DNA of 64,000 nucleotides from Echinococcus granulosus (GCF_000524195.1 NW_020170386.1:1388105-1452104); one strand, 5' to 3'; positions 14,401 through 25,972 are shown, counted from the first letter of the stretch. Program-made: numbers and translations. Notes: generated by a model not told the origin, from the letters alone.

Positions 14401-15522
14401 TATTCGTTGAAGTATTATTTTCCCGCATATGCTGAAAATTAGCAGCATCTGGCTATCTGCTAGGGAAAAAAATTAGGGAAGAGTAAACGTTTAAATGGTG
14501 ACAGCTTGTATCCTCACCCATGGTGATTGGTGATACTCCACCCCGTAGGTAATGCGCACACTTTTCAGGATACACATTATTGGGAATATTCTAAACTACG
14601 GATAGGGAGAACCTATTTTAGAGCGCTGGACCTTAAATTACTCTGAGCGAAGAGTACTTTGCCGGCTTCCGCCACAAAAAGGCTGGAAATTCAGTTGCTA
14701 TTAAATTGTTTACATGACATTTTTGTCTGGAAGGATTTTTCACAAATTTCAAGTGTCCATTTCTGGACACTTTGAGTTATTTTCTTGGTCTCCAAAGCTG
14801 AATGTAGTTAAACATCAATGCAAAATGCATTTAACTACCCTGGTCGCGTGGTAAATTCAGTTAGTTCGTCCATTTAACACTACAATGCTGAGTGAAATTT
14901 GGTGGAATTTTTTCAAATCAAACACAAATCTCAGAATCTCGGTGTTTGATTATTATACTCCCCTATTTATCGCCTAGGAGAGTCACAAGAATTGCTGGTG
15001 TTTCCAAATAAGTGTAAATTAATATTACATCCTGCACCTCATCTGTGGGCGAATTTAAATTTACAGCAGGCTTTCAAAAGCAATGTAACTTAAATTCTCC
15101 CTTCGACACATCCACGGAAGTTGGCAATGAAACCATTAAACGATGTTTGGAATTGCTTAATTGAGAATTAACCTAGCCTTAACGGCAGACATCAAGGCTA
15201 CAAATCAAAAATTCTGACGCTCCATGGGCTGGTTGACGCGCCTAGGTTGATAAAACGTAGTTAGAAATTAGGGCTAAAAATATTTTGCCAAATAAGGGCT
15301 TTAAGTAAGGATTGTGGTAAATTATCCCCATAGGTCATTTTGAGGTAATTATCTTGCCATCTTATAGAACTCAAATAAAATGAGTGGAGAAGTGTGTGCT
15401 TTGAGGAAATCAAATGGGTGGTCACTGACACAAAGACGATACAGGCATTTCATTTGGAAAAAAATAAAGTTTATAGTTGAGCAGTTTCGCTAAAATTATA
15501 AGAGCATGAATAATTCACTTAC

Positions 15523-15716
15523 GGCACTTGAATTCTTAGAGGAGGTTAACTGCTCGTCTTCGTCGCGGTCGTGTTTGCGATGAGTGAAATCGTAATCACT
15601 ACGTCGACTTGACGTGCAGAATAGACACCTACGGGGGAACAGCTGTTCCCCTGCTGGAACGCTGTCCAAAAAACACTTCGCTAGAGAATTGCGGTGTTTA
15701 GGCGGCACGGATTCTC
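15523..15716 (-). CDS. Orphan internal exon of an unidentified minus-strand gene
   Basis: On the minus strand an open segment of 194 nt is bounded by a good acceptor (AATTTACAG, AG at 15718-15717) and a strong donor (GTAAGT starting at 15522). The frame stays open through the exon with phase 1 at entry and phase 0 at exit, giving about 64 residues. The peptide is hydrophilic, with a Cys-rich patch (RRCLFCTSSRR) and an acidic/basic tail (HRKHDRDEDEQ). I do not recognise the family. Partner exons were not found; a GC-rich block at 16490-16960 lies upstream on the same strand and could hold a first exon or promoter. It might instead be a chance opening with lucky splice motifs. Confidence 0.4.
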
Positions 15717-16489
15717 CTGTAAATTAAATTATACTCTTGCAGCTGCTAAGTGCAGCAGCTGGTTTTTCTGGCCATCTTATGCGTATATTCCGAAATTGGC
15801 GCCCCAAAAGAAATGAAGACAGAAAACATGTCATTATTTGGACATTATCACTGCTAAACACAAGGCGATGTGTGAGGCATACAAAAGACATACCAGCATT
15901 TTCAAAAAGTGGAATTTCGAGGACATATAGCACTTCCGTTATATTAAAACTTGCCAGCTAATTGAACGGCCTTACAAACTTATGAGCACGGAGTGTTCCA
16001 CTAGGTAAATAAATGTCTAAGGCAAAGGCTCGTGCTTACTCGTGTCGGTAGGATAGCTCCCACAAAATTTCCATTATCTGATTTAATACATCCGCCGGTA
16101 AAATCATCTCCCATATCTGCTTTGTCATTTGCAATGTTTATTAATTTTGACGTTTTTAATTTTAGACTAAGAAATGGTAACAGAGGAATCCATTCACCTG
16201 ATACGTGAGTACTCTTTATTTATTATCAACAACATTGTTGAGCATATTACGAAAACACTGCCATGCTGATCTGGTGGAAAGATGTTTTAACAGCATCGCT
16301 CATAGACTGAATGGTGTGTGTTTGGATTTAATGTCTGAAGTCGTAAACGCATCTTCTAGCAAACTACAACAGAAGCTCCATCCACTTTGCATTTTATTTC
16401 TCCTTCTTTAAAAGAGTTTTCAAGTGTGTGTAATTTGAAACCAGCTTTCTATCCAATACATCCCAATTCTCCCAGTGAATCTAAAAAGG

Positions 16490-16960
16490 GGATAGGGGAG
16501 GTGATAGTGGTGGTACTGCTGTTGGTGGTAGTGTTGATGAGGCAAAGTCAGCAGCAGTGACTCATTCACTACGCTACAACTGCGGTGCAAGAGTAAAAAA
16601 GCAGTGGAGGGGAAAACACCACTTCATCACTCCGGCATTTCTGGCTGTTTGAAAGCAAGCACCCATCTCCCTTCAGTCCACCTCCAGCCCTCATTCCCCC
16701 AGCATTCCCCAACCGCGGCTCTATTTTCGCAAGCCTGGCGATTCCGCAAAACTTTATGCATGAGCGTGTGTGCACCACGCGTGCCCCACGCCGATTGGCT
16801 CGAAATGCACACTTGCCAGCACCACACGTGCGCTTGCCTGTGTGCGGCAAAAGTTTAACCCTAATCGCACGCCTGCACACACCCGCCGCTAGCCGCGCAC
16901 AGTCCAAGCACGTACTCGAGAGTGGGTAATCTCTCCGCCCCACAACTCCAGTGTTGTTGG
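16490..16960. promoter_or_regulatory. GC-rich CpG-containing block, possible promoter or first exon
   Basis: About 470 bp are markedly richer in G+C and CpG than the surroundings. They begin with GGTGGT/GTTGGT repeats (16500-16545) and include a CCAAT-type core (CGATTGGCTC near 16790) and CACGTG-like E-box text (CACACGTGCG near 16825). A minus-strand frame stays open through most of it, but its composition (Arg, Cys, Ala, Gly rich) is what GC-rich DNA gives by chance. It lies about 0.8 kb upstream of the orphan exon at 15523-15716 on that exon's strand. The promoter reading is an inference from composition only. Confidence 0.25.
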
Positions 16961-19554
16961 TGGTAGCGGTACCGCCTTAAATGGATTCCTCCCTTCCTCT
17001 GTGTGGATATTTTACTTTTTTGTTGTAAGTCCTCCTGTTGACATTATATGTGTAGCTTACGCACCCAACCATCTGCGTTGGATTAGGATCTGCCATGCAG
17101 TTAGTTCAGTCCGCGTCCAAAAAAGAAAAATAATCCTTGTTGAAAGTTAGTAAAGTATGCATTGCCTAAGAAATTTAACTCTGCTTGTGCTGCCTGGCAT
17201 CGCCTCACCTTATAGGGTGGAACGAAAGTTCACCATAGATCCTGGTCGAGCGACTTCTTATTACCACTAACCGACAGGTGTCGAGTTAAAGGAGGTGTTA
17301 ACAAGTATTAAGTAGACATCGGTCTACTTTTTCTGCTTTTTTGCTTCTGCTTATTTTTGCGTGTTAGTTTTTGAACTGGGAGAATAGAACGAAGTCTAAT
17401 ATTTGGTAAAATAAGTTTTAAGACTGCTTTGTAGCCATGTGTCATTATTTATTCTCACCAGAGAGACAACTGTGCTTTCACAAAGGCTGCAGTTGTATTT
17501 GTATCCGTTACTTGTGCTTTTCCTTTGCAAGTCCATGTTCATTCCCTCTTGTTTTTATTAACATGTGTCACGTCATACATATCCATTTTCTAAGTGGAAT
17601 GGTTTTTGAAATTCAAGCATTACCGTTTCTTTTCGCAGTTTTATGAATAAATTCAAAGCCTTTGTTTTATTGCCTATTAAAGGACAAGAAAGTCCGTAAA
17701 AATTTAGGTAGGTGAACAAATCATTTCCAAGTGTTCTGTAAAAGTTTTTACCAAATAAGTCGAAAATACTGGTTGGTGATTTTGTGGAAATTATAAATTT
17801 ATACACTTAAAAGAAATAATTTCATATTAACTCCAAGACGGAGTCACTATGACCATAAACACCAAAATTTGTACACTTTTTGCGATCTTGATAATTTCTC
17901 TATGAATCACGGCACAGAATTTTGATTTTTGGAGCCGCCCAGATATTGTATTAACCTGCTCGAAGGCGGCCAGAACGGGCGAAAAATGAAGTTATTTGAT
18001 TGTTCATAATCATAATCACCGGGGTGACCACTAGCGATTCCATTGCAATGCAGAATGTAATTCAATGAAGCATTTTCCGTGGGTGGTAGATAAGAAGTTG
18101 AAACTTCAAACACTAGTATGGAGTGCGGTGATCCGTTTCTCTCCCACATTCATTTTTGTGATAAAGGCATAACTGGTCATCAGGCCCTAGAAACTACTGA
18201 TGTCCACAATACTTCCGGTCGAGTTTTAGGTCTCGATGCAGGTGCAACTGTTCCTATAGCCCTACTTAAAATAAGCCACTGTAGTCAAATTACTCTATTG
18301 TAATGTTTCGTTATCTTTAACGAGTCAGTAACCAGTGCCAAATTTTTTGTTGCCTTAACTAGCAAATGAAACTAACACGTTTCCAATATATTCAATTAGA
18401 TTTTTCTAGTACAACGTGCATGCTCTCCAAATCTTTACAAGTACTTTTTTACGTAGTTAAAGATTGCCTTTCAACCTGACATCTCGAATCTTGATTTATT
18501 TACTGGGAAATGAGTGAATTTTATGTTTTTCACTTTCACCTCCTCATCGATGCATTAGGCTCATCCTCTGAATCGGATGACAAGATTTTCTACCTCCAAT
18601 GTAGAACGCTGACGGACTGACAGATGCCTTTAAGTGACTCAGAGGTCACAACTGGTCTAACACCAAACCGTTATGAATCGTTTATTCATGTAATTTAGCA
18701 CAAATTTGAAAGAATGATTCGACTTTTACTTTGTATTCTAAAATTGTGATCAAACGCCACATTGATAATGCTTCCACTTCTCTAGTGCTTTTCAAGCTAA
18801 ACCTAGAACCACCGTGGAATTTATTTTGTTTTCAAGTGTCTTTGGGCTCTCAGAAGCCTTGCAAAGACCTCTTCAATCCCTGTTACTTGGTGAGTTAGTA
18901 CTTGCCACGTTTGCGGTCGCACTCTTCTAAGCCTACATAGACTAAATAAAACTTCTGCAGTTTTGAAGAAATTTAGCTCAGGCTTTTCGAGGTGCTATTT
19001 TTCAGTCCTATTAATTTAATTGCACAAATTTATGTCATTGGCTTTGGCCAAACATTATTGAACTTGATTCAATGAAATATGCACGAAAAATGTGATCATG
19101 GCTTGTAGATATATTACTGTATTGTATTATTTTTCCTCGATGATTAAAATCCCTTTCTGTCGATGAAGACAGACACAAAAGAGCACCACAATTCAATTTC
19201 GTTATGCTCCAATCAATCTCTATTGAAGCACAGAAAAATGTTAGGGTATATGAAGTTTACGGCAAACAGGACCACACAATCATCAGATGTGCAAAATTTA
19301 AACATCTGAAAACTTTTGTTTTTGTTTTGCAACAAAATACTTATTAAATATTTATGAATAGCGTTAAATGTTTTTGTTTTACTTGGATAAAATTTTCTCT
19401 GGATCATCCGCAGATTGTAATGGTTGGGGGAATGAGATATCTCCTGTTCCAACATCCCAAAAAATGTCAGAGAAAAGACTGACTTATGCTACATTTGCCA
19501 CATATCTTTTGGGAAAATAAGTTGTCAAATTATATGGTTAGAGAGTGGTGAGCG

Positions 19555-19607
19555 AGGAAAGAGGGGAGAGAAAAGGGTGAAGGGAGGAGGAGGAAGAGGA
19601 GGAGGGT
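19555..19607. repeat. Purine-rich GA tract
   Basis: Nearly uninterrupted purines on the plus strand, mostly AGGGGAGAG, GGAGGAGGAGGAAGAGG and similar text. A second purine tract (AAGGAGGGAGGGGAGGACGGAG) lies about 700 bp downstream near 20296-20335. Homopurine mirror-like sequence can form triplex DNA or bind GAGA-type factors. No function is shown by the sequence itself. Confidence 0.6.
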
Positions 19608-21987
19608 GAACACTGTGAATGTTCTGCGTGCTTACAACGTGGACAGCAGTTGGCAGTTTTCAGAGCGAGAAAGGAGGAGCACTGCCAGTAGTTCCAAGAG
19701 GTGAAACGAAAAATCACATGTCGAAGACCGTTAGCGTAGCAGTTGCAATGGCTTCTCCAGCATTGGTACCTGACGGCCGTCATTCAGGTGCCACGGCATA
19801 AATGATGTATCTAATGCTGACTGAATTGGAAGTCAGCCTGGTTGTAATATGAATGTGGGACGGGATGATGTTTGTCTGACGAGTTCTTTCTGTTGGACCA
19901 CTGTATCCAATCGTAGATAAGGTATCTTGAATGTGAATTTGTCTTATTAGCTGCGGTTGTAAATTAAGGTGATTTGCATTAGTTCACTGAACCCAAAGAC
20001 TTTGTAAGTCAGTACCTGACCAGATGTGTCACTGGACTATTTCGCACCCAAACTCGTAGTTATACATGGCACATGTGTTATTTGCTAAGGAGCCATTTCA
20101 AGTGTGGTGTAGTTGAGACTGATGGCCGTGTTATTGAATGACGCCAGCACCATGGCACTGCACCGACAACAAGGCGGCACGACGGCAGTTTATTTATTTA
20201 AAGGACCTGCGAATTAATAACCGAATGTCACGAAGCATGTTGACACCAGTGCGCTAATTTGCGGCGGAGAGAGGACGCACACTACCGCAAGGACAGGGAA
20301 GGAGGGAGGGGAGGACGGAGACGAGGGTGGCTTGAGGGATGGGTGGGGTCGGTGCTTACAGCGAGAAATGCTTGAAACACACATTTAGACTGCTGCAGAA
20401 CAACTGCATTGGTTCGATTACATACCTTAATACTCTTATCCTGGCTTAGCTTTGTGTAAGTAAAGTAGTATCACAGTCATTATTCCCTTTCGTGTAATTT
20501 TTTTTCGGCTATCACTCTCACAGTTTTCTAAATTCGCAAATGAACGCCAATTCCACTGCAAAAAATTGCACCATAATTTTGATTTCGTGTACCGCAAATT
20601 CATTCCAGTTGGCTCGACTGTCAGTAAGTGAGATTGATTGTTGTGTGATGCGTCTCAAAGAAAGCGTCAGGGGCATCTATCCAATTGTCAGAGTGTGGTT
20701 TGGAAAAAAATTTCTTACTCCCTTAAATCACATGAATAACTCCATTATTTTTTTGGTTTTTCTTGTCAAAATGAGGTTACGGAAGTATCCCCTTTCATTC
20801 CAAATCTTATCATGAGAGCTTTCTGTTTCCTCGGCAAATAGCTTTCGCGAACAACAATTTTCCAGTATTTTGACAGAAATAGTAATGGTAGAAAGGATAT
20901 TGTTAAAGCAAATAGGATAATTGTTTGCGAGTTTAATTGATGTGGTTTGCTAAAACAATTTCCAAGTCCCTGGCCGTCATTTACATGTAGATGGGCGGGA
21001 AAAAACGGTTTGTGTAGGTGATGAGGGATTGCCAAGTATGCAATAGACCCTCGTATTTACCATCAACGGAATCGTTGATGGGTTAAATGGGTCATCGAAC
21101 TCCCTTAAGCAATGAATCACGAGCCCAATCAGCTAATTTGATGACCTCCTCCGGCTCTGAAAATAAACACCTTCCAAATAGAGAAGTACTTTATTAGGAA
21201 TAAATCAGGCACAACTACGCTTACGTGACATCGTTGTGAGGTAGACTTCAATCGAATGTCAATTTCCTTATCGCTAGATGATGCTAAGTATTGCAACATG
21301 TTGAACATGTTCGTTATTTCATTCGGTAATGCTTCTATCACCATGCCAAATAAAGGAAGTGAATAATCGTATTTTTCGCTACTGCAAGTCCTTCAGCAGA
21401 CCAAGTGCATTAGTAGCAGCTGAATTGGAAAGGCTACACAGAAGGAACTTACACTAGCTTCAACGAAGGACTGCCTTTGGTTAGCTAGCGCTCCGTTGAA
21501 GGAATGCTACTAGAGAGCAGTGACGGTGACATCAAGTCATCAAATTTGGGTTTGTGAGATGACCTCATTCCGGCCCTCTTGGAGGGGTTATATTATTTTT
21601 TGAGGTCATGGAGTTGACAACCCGTGAAAAGTTATAAAACGGGCGTGTGCGACTGTTTCCTCCTGTTGCTGCTACTGTCACGGTGTAAAAACGCTTGCGG
21701 TAATAAAATTTTTGTGCTTGCATAAACATTTCTAAAACCTCTTCAGTTTCTAGGTCTGGTTTTAATAGGTCTCCCAACCTATTTGTGTGCATCCGCTTAG
21801 TTAGTGGTTGCAACCTTCACAGTTGAAAGAAGACATCGGTGGTACGTGAAGCATGTTTTAAGCATTTATTATGGCACTTATAATACAAATCCAGCGCCTG
21901 TAGGGGATTAGTAATAATTATGACCAAGAAGGGGGAATTATTCGCACACCTATTTTGCAGTTTGGTTTACATGCTTTATATGCAAGA

Positions 21988-22120
21988 ATAATTAATGCAT
22001 CAATCATTAATTGTTGCACTTCGTAATCATGCCAACAGACATGCTGAATTATTTAATTGTTGGGAGATGTATCCCGTTTGGCTCTGCATTTATGCAAAAT
22101 CTCAGGGTTAATTAATTGAA
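21988..22120. promoter_or_regulatory. TAAT/ATTA-dense cluster, candidate homeodomain-site enhancer
   Basis: Within about 130 bp there are many TAAT/ATTA cores (AATAATTAATGCAT, CAATCATTAATTG, GAATTATTTAATTG, GGTTAATTAATTG) together with a POU-like TTATGCAAAAT. Homeodomain proteins bind TAAT cores and POU factors bind ATGCAAAT-type octamers, so clusters of this kind are typical of developmental enhancers. The cluster lies 1.6 kb upstream of the LRR-Ig receptor gene. AT-rich background alone could produce some of these matches. Confidence 0.25.
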
Positions 22121-23667
22121 CTTGGTTTCTAAAACCGGTGCACTGCCATCAGACGCCTCGTTTGGATTCTGTTTTTTAATCAGAATGCTTTGAAAACTTA
22201 CAGAATTCAACTTCATTGATAATCCACCTTAGTATAGGACGATTTGACGAAATTCAGTGTGGGGTGGAAGTTATATCTTCAGAATAACCATGACAAATAC
22301 GCCTACGAGAACCCACTAGCTATTTAGAATGGAGCAAACTACTTCTGGTAGCAGAGCAGATGGTGGATGTTGGGAAATTATACACAATCGCGGGACTTTG
22401 TTCTCTCCCCTAAATCCCTCCACTCACTCACTGGACCCCAGGTTCGTAGACAGAATAGCCAATTAATATCAAACGGGCACCATCATCTCCACCCCTTTCA
22501 AACATACGTCACCTTGCCTGTTGACCGCATCAGATGGGGCCAGCCCTTGCTGAGCCCAGTTCTTGCATTCTAAATCCACCTCTGAAAGAGGTCAAATCGA
22601 AATTATTAATCAGCAGTAATTCTCGCGCCACCTAATGTATTCGATGTATCGATGTGAATTAAGTGATCTATGCGATTTTGATATTTTGGTATTTCTGAGG
22701 GCCCTTTTAACATTTGTACCAAAAGGTAGATAAGCAAAATGTTTTGTGAAAATAAAAGTACCGTTCAAAGTTGTCACCAGAAGTGACAGAGGAATAAAAC
22801 CAAAAGTTGGAAGAATTAATGCAGTGGGATTACATAGAATGGCTTATTTTACAAAACCTTCTTCGAAAATGCCGCTATACTTAGGTGGGCTACCGCTGCC
22901 CTAGGCCAAGGTTCACTGCTATGGTCTATGGACTCATCACAACATCTTCAAGCAAAATTTACTCCATCCGTCTGGTGTGCGTTGAAAGCCCAAATACGAT
23001 GCATACTTCCAGCACTTTTTCCTTCATTAAGTTGCATGTTGTCTTTGAGGTGGTTGCCTTCTGTCACTTTTATCCTCCGACAGATTAAGAGCTCAATTGT
23101 CAATTTCACCGTTTTAGGCTTTCTAGAGCTCTAAGGCCGCTTGAGTGCCCCTTTGTCGGTTAAACAATCAAATGTAAGTTATTGATGCGCTAGTAACTGC
23201 TTTCCTCGGATGATAGACCTGCTACTTCGAAGAGAAACTGCTCATTTGGTCATTTAGGATACTCTTGCCATTTGCTAGCACGCTCTTTTCGGACTGTCTC
23301 GAAATTTGCTCCTCCATTGTTCCGATCTATCGCAATCCTTTTAGTTCTACAGCAAGAGTTTCAATGTGGTATTTGCCTCTTGCCTCACCCAAATGCGTTT
23401 TGCCTTGATGCTAGAGAGCGTGCTGCATTTTCGTAAAATTAGAAAAATTGACCTAAATTTTGATTTCATTGATAAGAGTTGCTGCCGCCCTACGGAGATC
23501 AACCTCGAAACCGAAAAGATTACTACGGATGCAGACACGGGTTTTGTTTATTGTTTGCGAATTTGGCGTTGTCCATGCGCCAATTGGTACTGCAATTCGT
23601 GCACATGAATCCTCGTTGCATTTGTATTCATGGATGTGGTTTAACATTACACCGTCTACAATTTCAG

Positions 23668-23689
23668 AACGGGTTATAATTAAGGAAAA
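23668..23689 (+). promoter_or_regulatory. Splice-acceptor-like site and short 5' leader of the LRR-Ig gene
   Basis: The sequence TCTACAATTTCAG ends at 23667, 22 nt before the ATG at 23690. It is a good 3' splice-site match with a pyrimidine-containing tract. It would be the end of a 5'UTR intron or a spliced-leader addition site. Flatworms are known to trans-splice a leader to a subset of mRNAs. The sequence cannot tell these two apart. Confidence 0.4.
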
Positions 23690-25972
23690 ATGAACATCAT
23701 TTCAATATCTGCTTTGCTTTTTTCCATCTGCCAATTGGTCCGGAGCGCCTCAAACTGCATTGAATTGATGAGTGGAAACAGTTTTGGTCTCTTCTGTCCC
23801 TCCTACTCCGGCTCCCTTCCCCTCGATATTCCGACCGGGAAGCGATACTCAAAGCTCCAGATTGAGTCTGCGAATTTCCCCTACGGAGGTGCAGTTCTCT
23901 CCAAGGTAAACTTCACCAGCCTTGAGAGTCTTACCTACTTGCGTATTACGTCTTCCGGCATTGAGAGGATTGATCCCGACGCATTTTTCAATCTCAAACA
24001 ACTTACGCATCTTGATCTATCCAAGAATCGCCTCACCTTCATCGAACCTGGCACATTTAGGGGACTGAAGCTGAAAAAGCTCATTCTCTCGGGCAACAGT
24101 GGCTTGAAGCTGTCATCTTCAGCTTTTTCTGGAGCAAAAATATTCAACTTTGTCGCCAAAGACTGCAATTTTCATTCCATTTCCTTTACCCTCTTCAAAC
24201 AAAGTGGTACGCGGCATATCAGTCTTGTAAACAACAGAATTCGTACGCTATCAGAGGAATTCTCCGTTCTCATCATACCGTCGGATGGAAGTTGGGGTTC
24301 AGTCGATCTGTCCAACAACAGCCTAGTTTGTGATTGTGGTCTTCTCTGGCTAGCCCAGCTCCTTGATAAACAACGTAGATATATGGATGATGCTTCTTCT
24401 GAACTCGTCAGCGTACGCTCTCCCAGATATCCTCGTGAAACGACAGAAGAGGAAGTGTTCAAACCAATGTATCGGTTAAATCTTACCTGTTCAGCACCGA
24501 AACACCTTGTGCAGCAGCGATTTCCTCTTCCTGGTGAATTTGATTGCCCTGCACCTCAAGTAACTGGAATAGATATTGCCATAATTGGAAAATTGATGGA
24601 GACGGTTCAGCTGACATGCCACGCTAGAGGACGCCCAATGCCAAACGTTGCTTGGGCATTCCAACAGCACAACCAGGAAGTGCATCGAATTGTAAAGTCT
24701 CCCACACAGCTGCCTCCGTGGGGCGGTGATCAGATGATGGATGTGTCGATTGGGCTAAATGTGAGTTTGCGGGAGTTTCAAGCACGCGATTTCTCATGCA
24801 TAGCCTGGTCTGACTTAGGACTAAACAAGCCAGTACAGGTTTCACCCTCACAGGATAACTGGCTCAACGAAAGTCCCAGCTCCTCATCTTCTATTGTACC
24901 ACGAGGTCCTCTTCCCCCGGAGAAGGCTCATCGAGTCGGTGTTCGTTTAAGCGGTTTACACATTGACAACCATGAAGGTCTCGCTGAACTGTTGCAAGGA
25001 TCGACAACTAACGATTCGGCGTTCGATAGAAGCGGTGAGTTATCGGCCAAAGGTTCTACCGACTTCAGTCCATACCAACAATTATTTATTCGTCGCTTCA
25101 CTCCACTGGATCTCATAGGCGCCATCATTGGAACCTTTATAACCACTCTGATTCTACTATGCATAATCACCAGATGCGTTCCGCACTGTTATCGCAGAAA
25201 ATCCCACCCATCCAAACACATTCTATTACAGTATGAAAGGAAGCAGGTATTGACGCCCTTTTTGAAGGAAGAAAACAAAAATGAGTCAGACATTGTAGAG
25301 CAAAACAAAGGTCAACCTCAGCAACAACAACAGCAGCAACGACAAGAGCAACAGTCGGCGTATTTTGGTGAGGCAGCAACCACAGTTGGTTCGGGATCTG
25401 GCCCGGCATATTGGCCAGTGCAGGACTACGCCTACTCCACCCACGAGTACGACGTGCCGGGGATGACGGATCCACTGGCCGGAGCCATGCCTCTCTCCCC
25501 CCACCCAATGATGGGAATGTCCAACGCTACGGGCACCCTGGTGCGACGAGGGCGGCCTATGTCTACTGCAAGTCTGCACCCGAGTGCTATTCAGACCCCC
25601 TATCTCTTTCCCAAAGCAGCCACCTCAACCACAGGTCTCATTCTGCCTCCTGTGGCCACAGTCCCACCCCTAGGAGTCGTCGCCTCTCCCTTCCTCTCCT
25701 ACGCCACTGTACCTCAACCACCCTTGCCGAGTCAACAGCCCCCTGTCTACTTCGGCCATAATCACCAGCTCTCACTAAGTGCACTGCCCAACGGCCAACT
25801 GGTAATGACGCCTACAATGAGTCGCAACGTGAACGGTGCAGCATCGCAGCAGTTTGAGGAGCCCGAGGCGTGCGTAGAGAGCAGCGTGACCAGTTGCAAC
25901 TCCGAGAAGAGTGCGACTGAGCGTCTCATCGGGGCATCAGGGGGAGTGCCGCCGACGCAGCAGCACAAGTGA
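23690..25972 (+). CDS. LRR-Ig single-pass transmembrane receptor (kekkon/LINGO-like architecture)
   Basis: Intronless coding region for 760 residues. Domains in order: signal peptide (1-20), cysteine pair of an LRR N-cap (C23, C36), leucine-rich repeats (about 70-205, with the typical LTHLDLSKNRL repeat), LRR C-cap (LVCDCGLLWL, C214/C216 pairing with C267/C285), one Ig domain (C310, W322, C370), a Ser/Pro linker, one membrane helix (about 474-495), then a 265-residue cytoplasmic tail. The tail has a glutamine run (about 542-555) and a tyrosine motif YDVP (Y587), followed by Pro-rich sequence. This domain order is that of insect kekkon and vertebrate LINGO/LRIG-type adhesion receptors, so a cell-surface role in neural or developmental signalling is likely. 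Orthology to a named gene is not established, and the tail is unlike any I know. A possible splice acceptor precedes the ATG by 22 nt. Confidence 0.88.
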   Translation: MNIISISALLFSICQLVRSASNCIELMSGNSFGLFCPSYSGSLPLDIPTGKRYSKLQIESANFPYGGAVLSKVNFTSLESLTYLRITSSGIERIDPDAFFNLKQLTHLDLSKNRLTFIEPGTFRGLKLKKLILSGNSGLKLSSSAFSGAKIFNFVAKDCNFHSISFTLFKQSGTRHISLVNNRIRTLSEEFSVLIIPSDGSWGSVDLSNNSLVCDCGLLWLAQLLDKQRRYMDDASSELVSVRSPRYPRETTEEEVFKPMYRLNLTCSAPKHLVQQRFPLPGEFDCPAPQVTGIDIAIIGKLMETVQLTCHARGRPMPNVAWAFQQHNQEVHRIVKSPTQLPPWGGDQMMDVSIGLNVSLREFQARDFSCIAWSDLGLNKPVQVSPSQDNWLNESPSSSSSIVPRGPLPPEKAHRVGVRLSGLHIDNHEGLAELLQGSTTNDSAFDRSGELSAKGSTDFSPYQQLFIRRFTPLDLIGAIIGTFITTLILLCIITRCVPHCYRRKSHPSKHILLQYERKQVLTPFLKEENKNESDIVEQNKGQPQQQQQQQRQEQQSAYFGEAATTVGSGSGPAYWPVQDYAYSTHEYDVPGMTDPLAGAMPLSPHPMMGMSNATGTLVRRGRPMSTASLHPSAIQTPYLFPKAATSTTGLILPPVATVPPLGVVASPFLSYATVPQPPLPSQQPPVYFGHNHQLSLSALPNGQLVMTPTMSRNVNGAASQQFEEPEACVESSVTSCNSEKSATERLIGASGGVPPTQQHK

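Larger units (their letters stand above)
1..15522. other. Gene-poor region with no recognised coding gene
   Basis: No open frame here resembles a known family, and the longest ones look like chance openings, many inside GC-rich patches where stops are rare. Base composition is uneven. AT-rich sequence is interrupted by GC-rich islands near 600-830, 3790-4090 and 11140-11560. A 25-bp tandem duplication sits at 867-916 and an alternating CA/CG tract near 11435-11485. No tRNA-like pair of A and B boxes and no rRNA was seen. The stretch could be long introns or the distal regulatory region of flanking genes, because an orphan minus-strand exon lies just beyond it at 15523-15716. Confidence 0.6.
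15717..23667. other. Intergenic or intronic region upstream of the LRR-Ig gene
   Basis: No recognisable coding gene is present. The stretch contains a GC-rich CpG-containing block (16490-16960), two purine-rich tracts (about 19555-19607 and 20296-20335), a double ACATGT palindrome (21294-21312) and a TAAT/ATTA-rich cluster (21988-22120). Open frames in the final 800 bp before the receptor gene overlap in several frames and show no protein-like character. Most of this region may be upstream regulatory sequence for the receptor gene starting at 23690. Confidence 0.5.

Noticed and set aside
16166..16204. 39-nt possible microexon on the plus strand (TTTTAATTTTAG ... GTGAGT)
   Set aside because: Only splice motifs support it, two of three frames contain stops and no partner exon was found.
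16569..16943. 124-codon minus-strand open frame
   Set aside because: It lies in a GC-rich block where stops are rare, other frames are also open, and its Arg/Cys/Gly-rich composition has no domain character.
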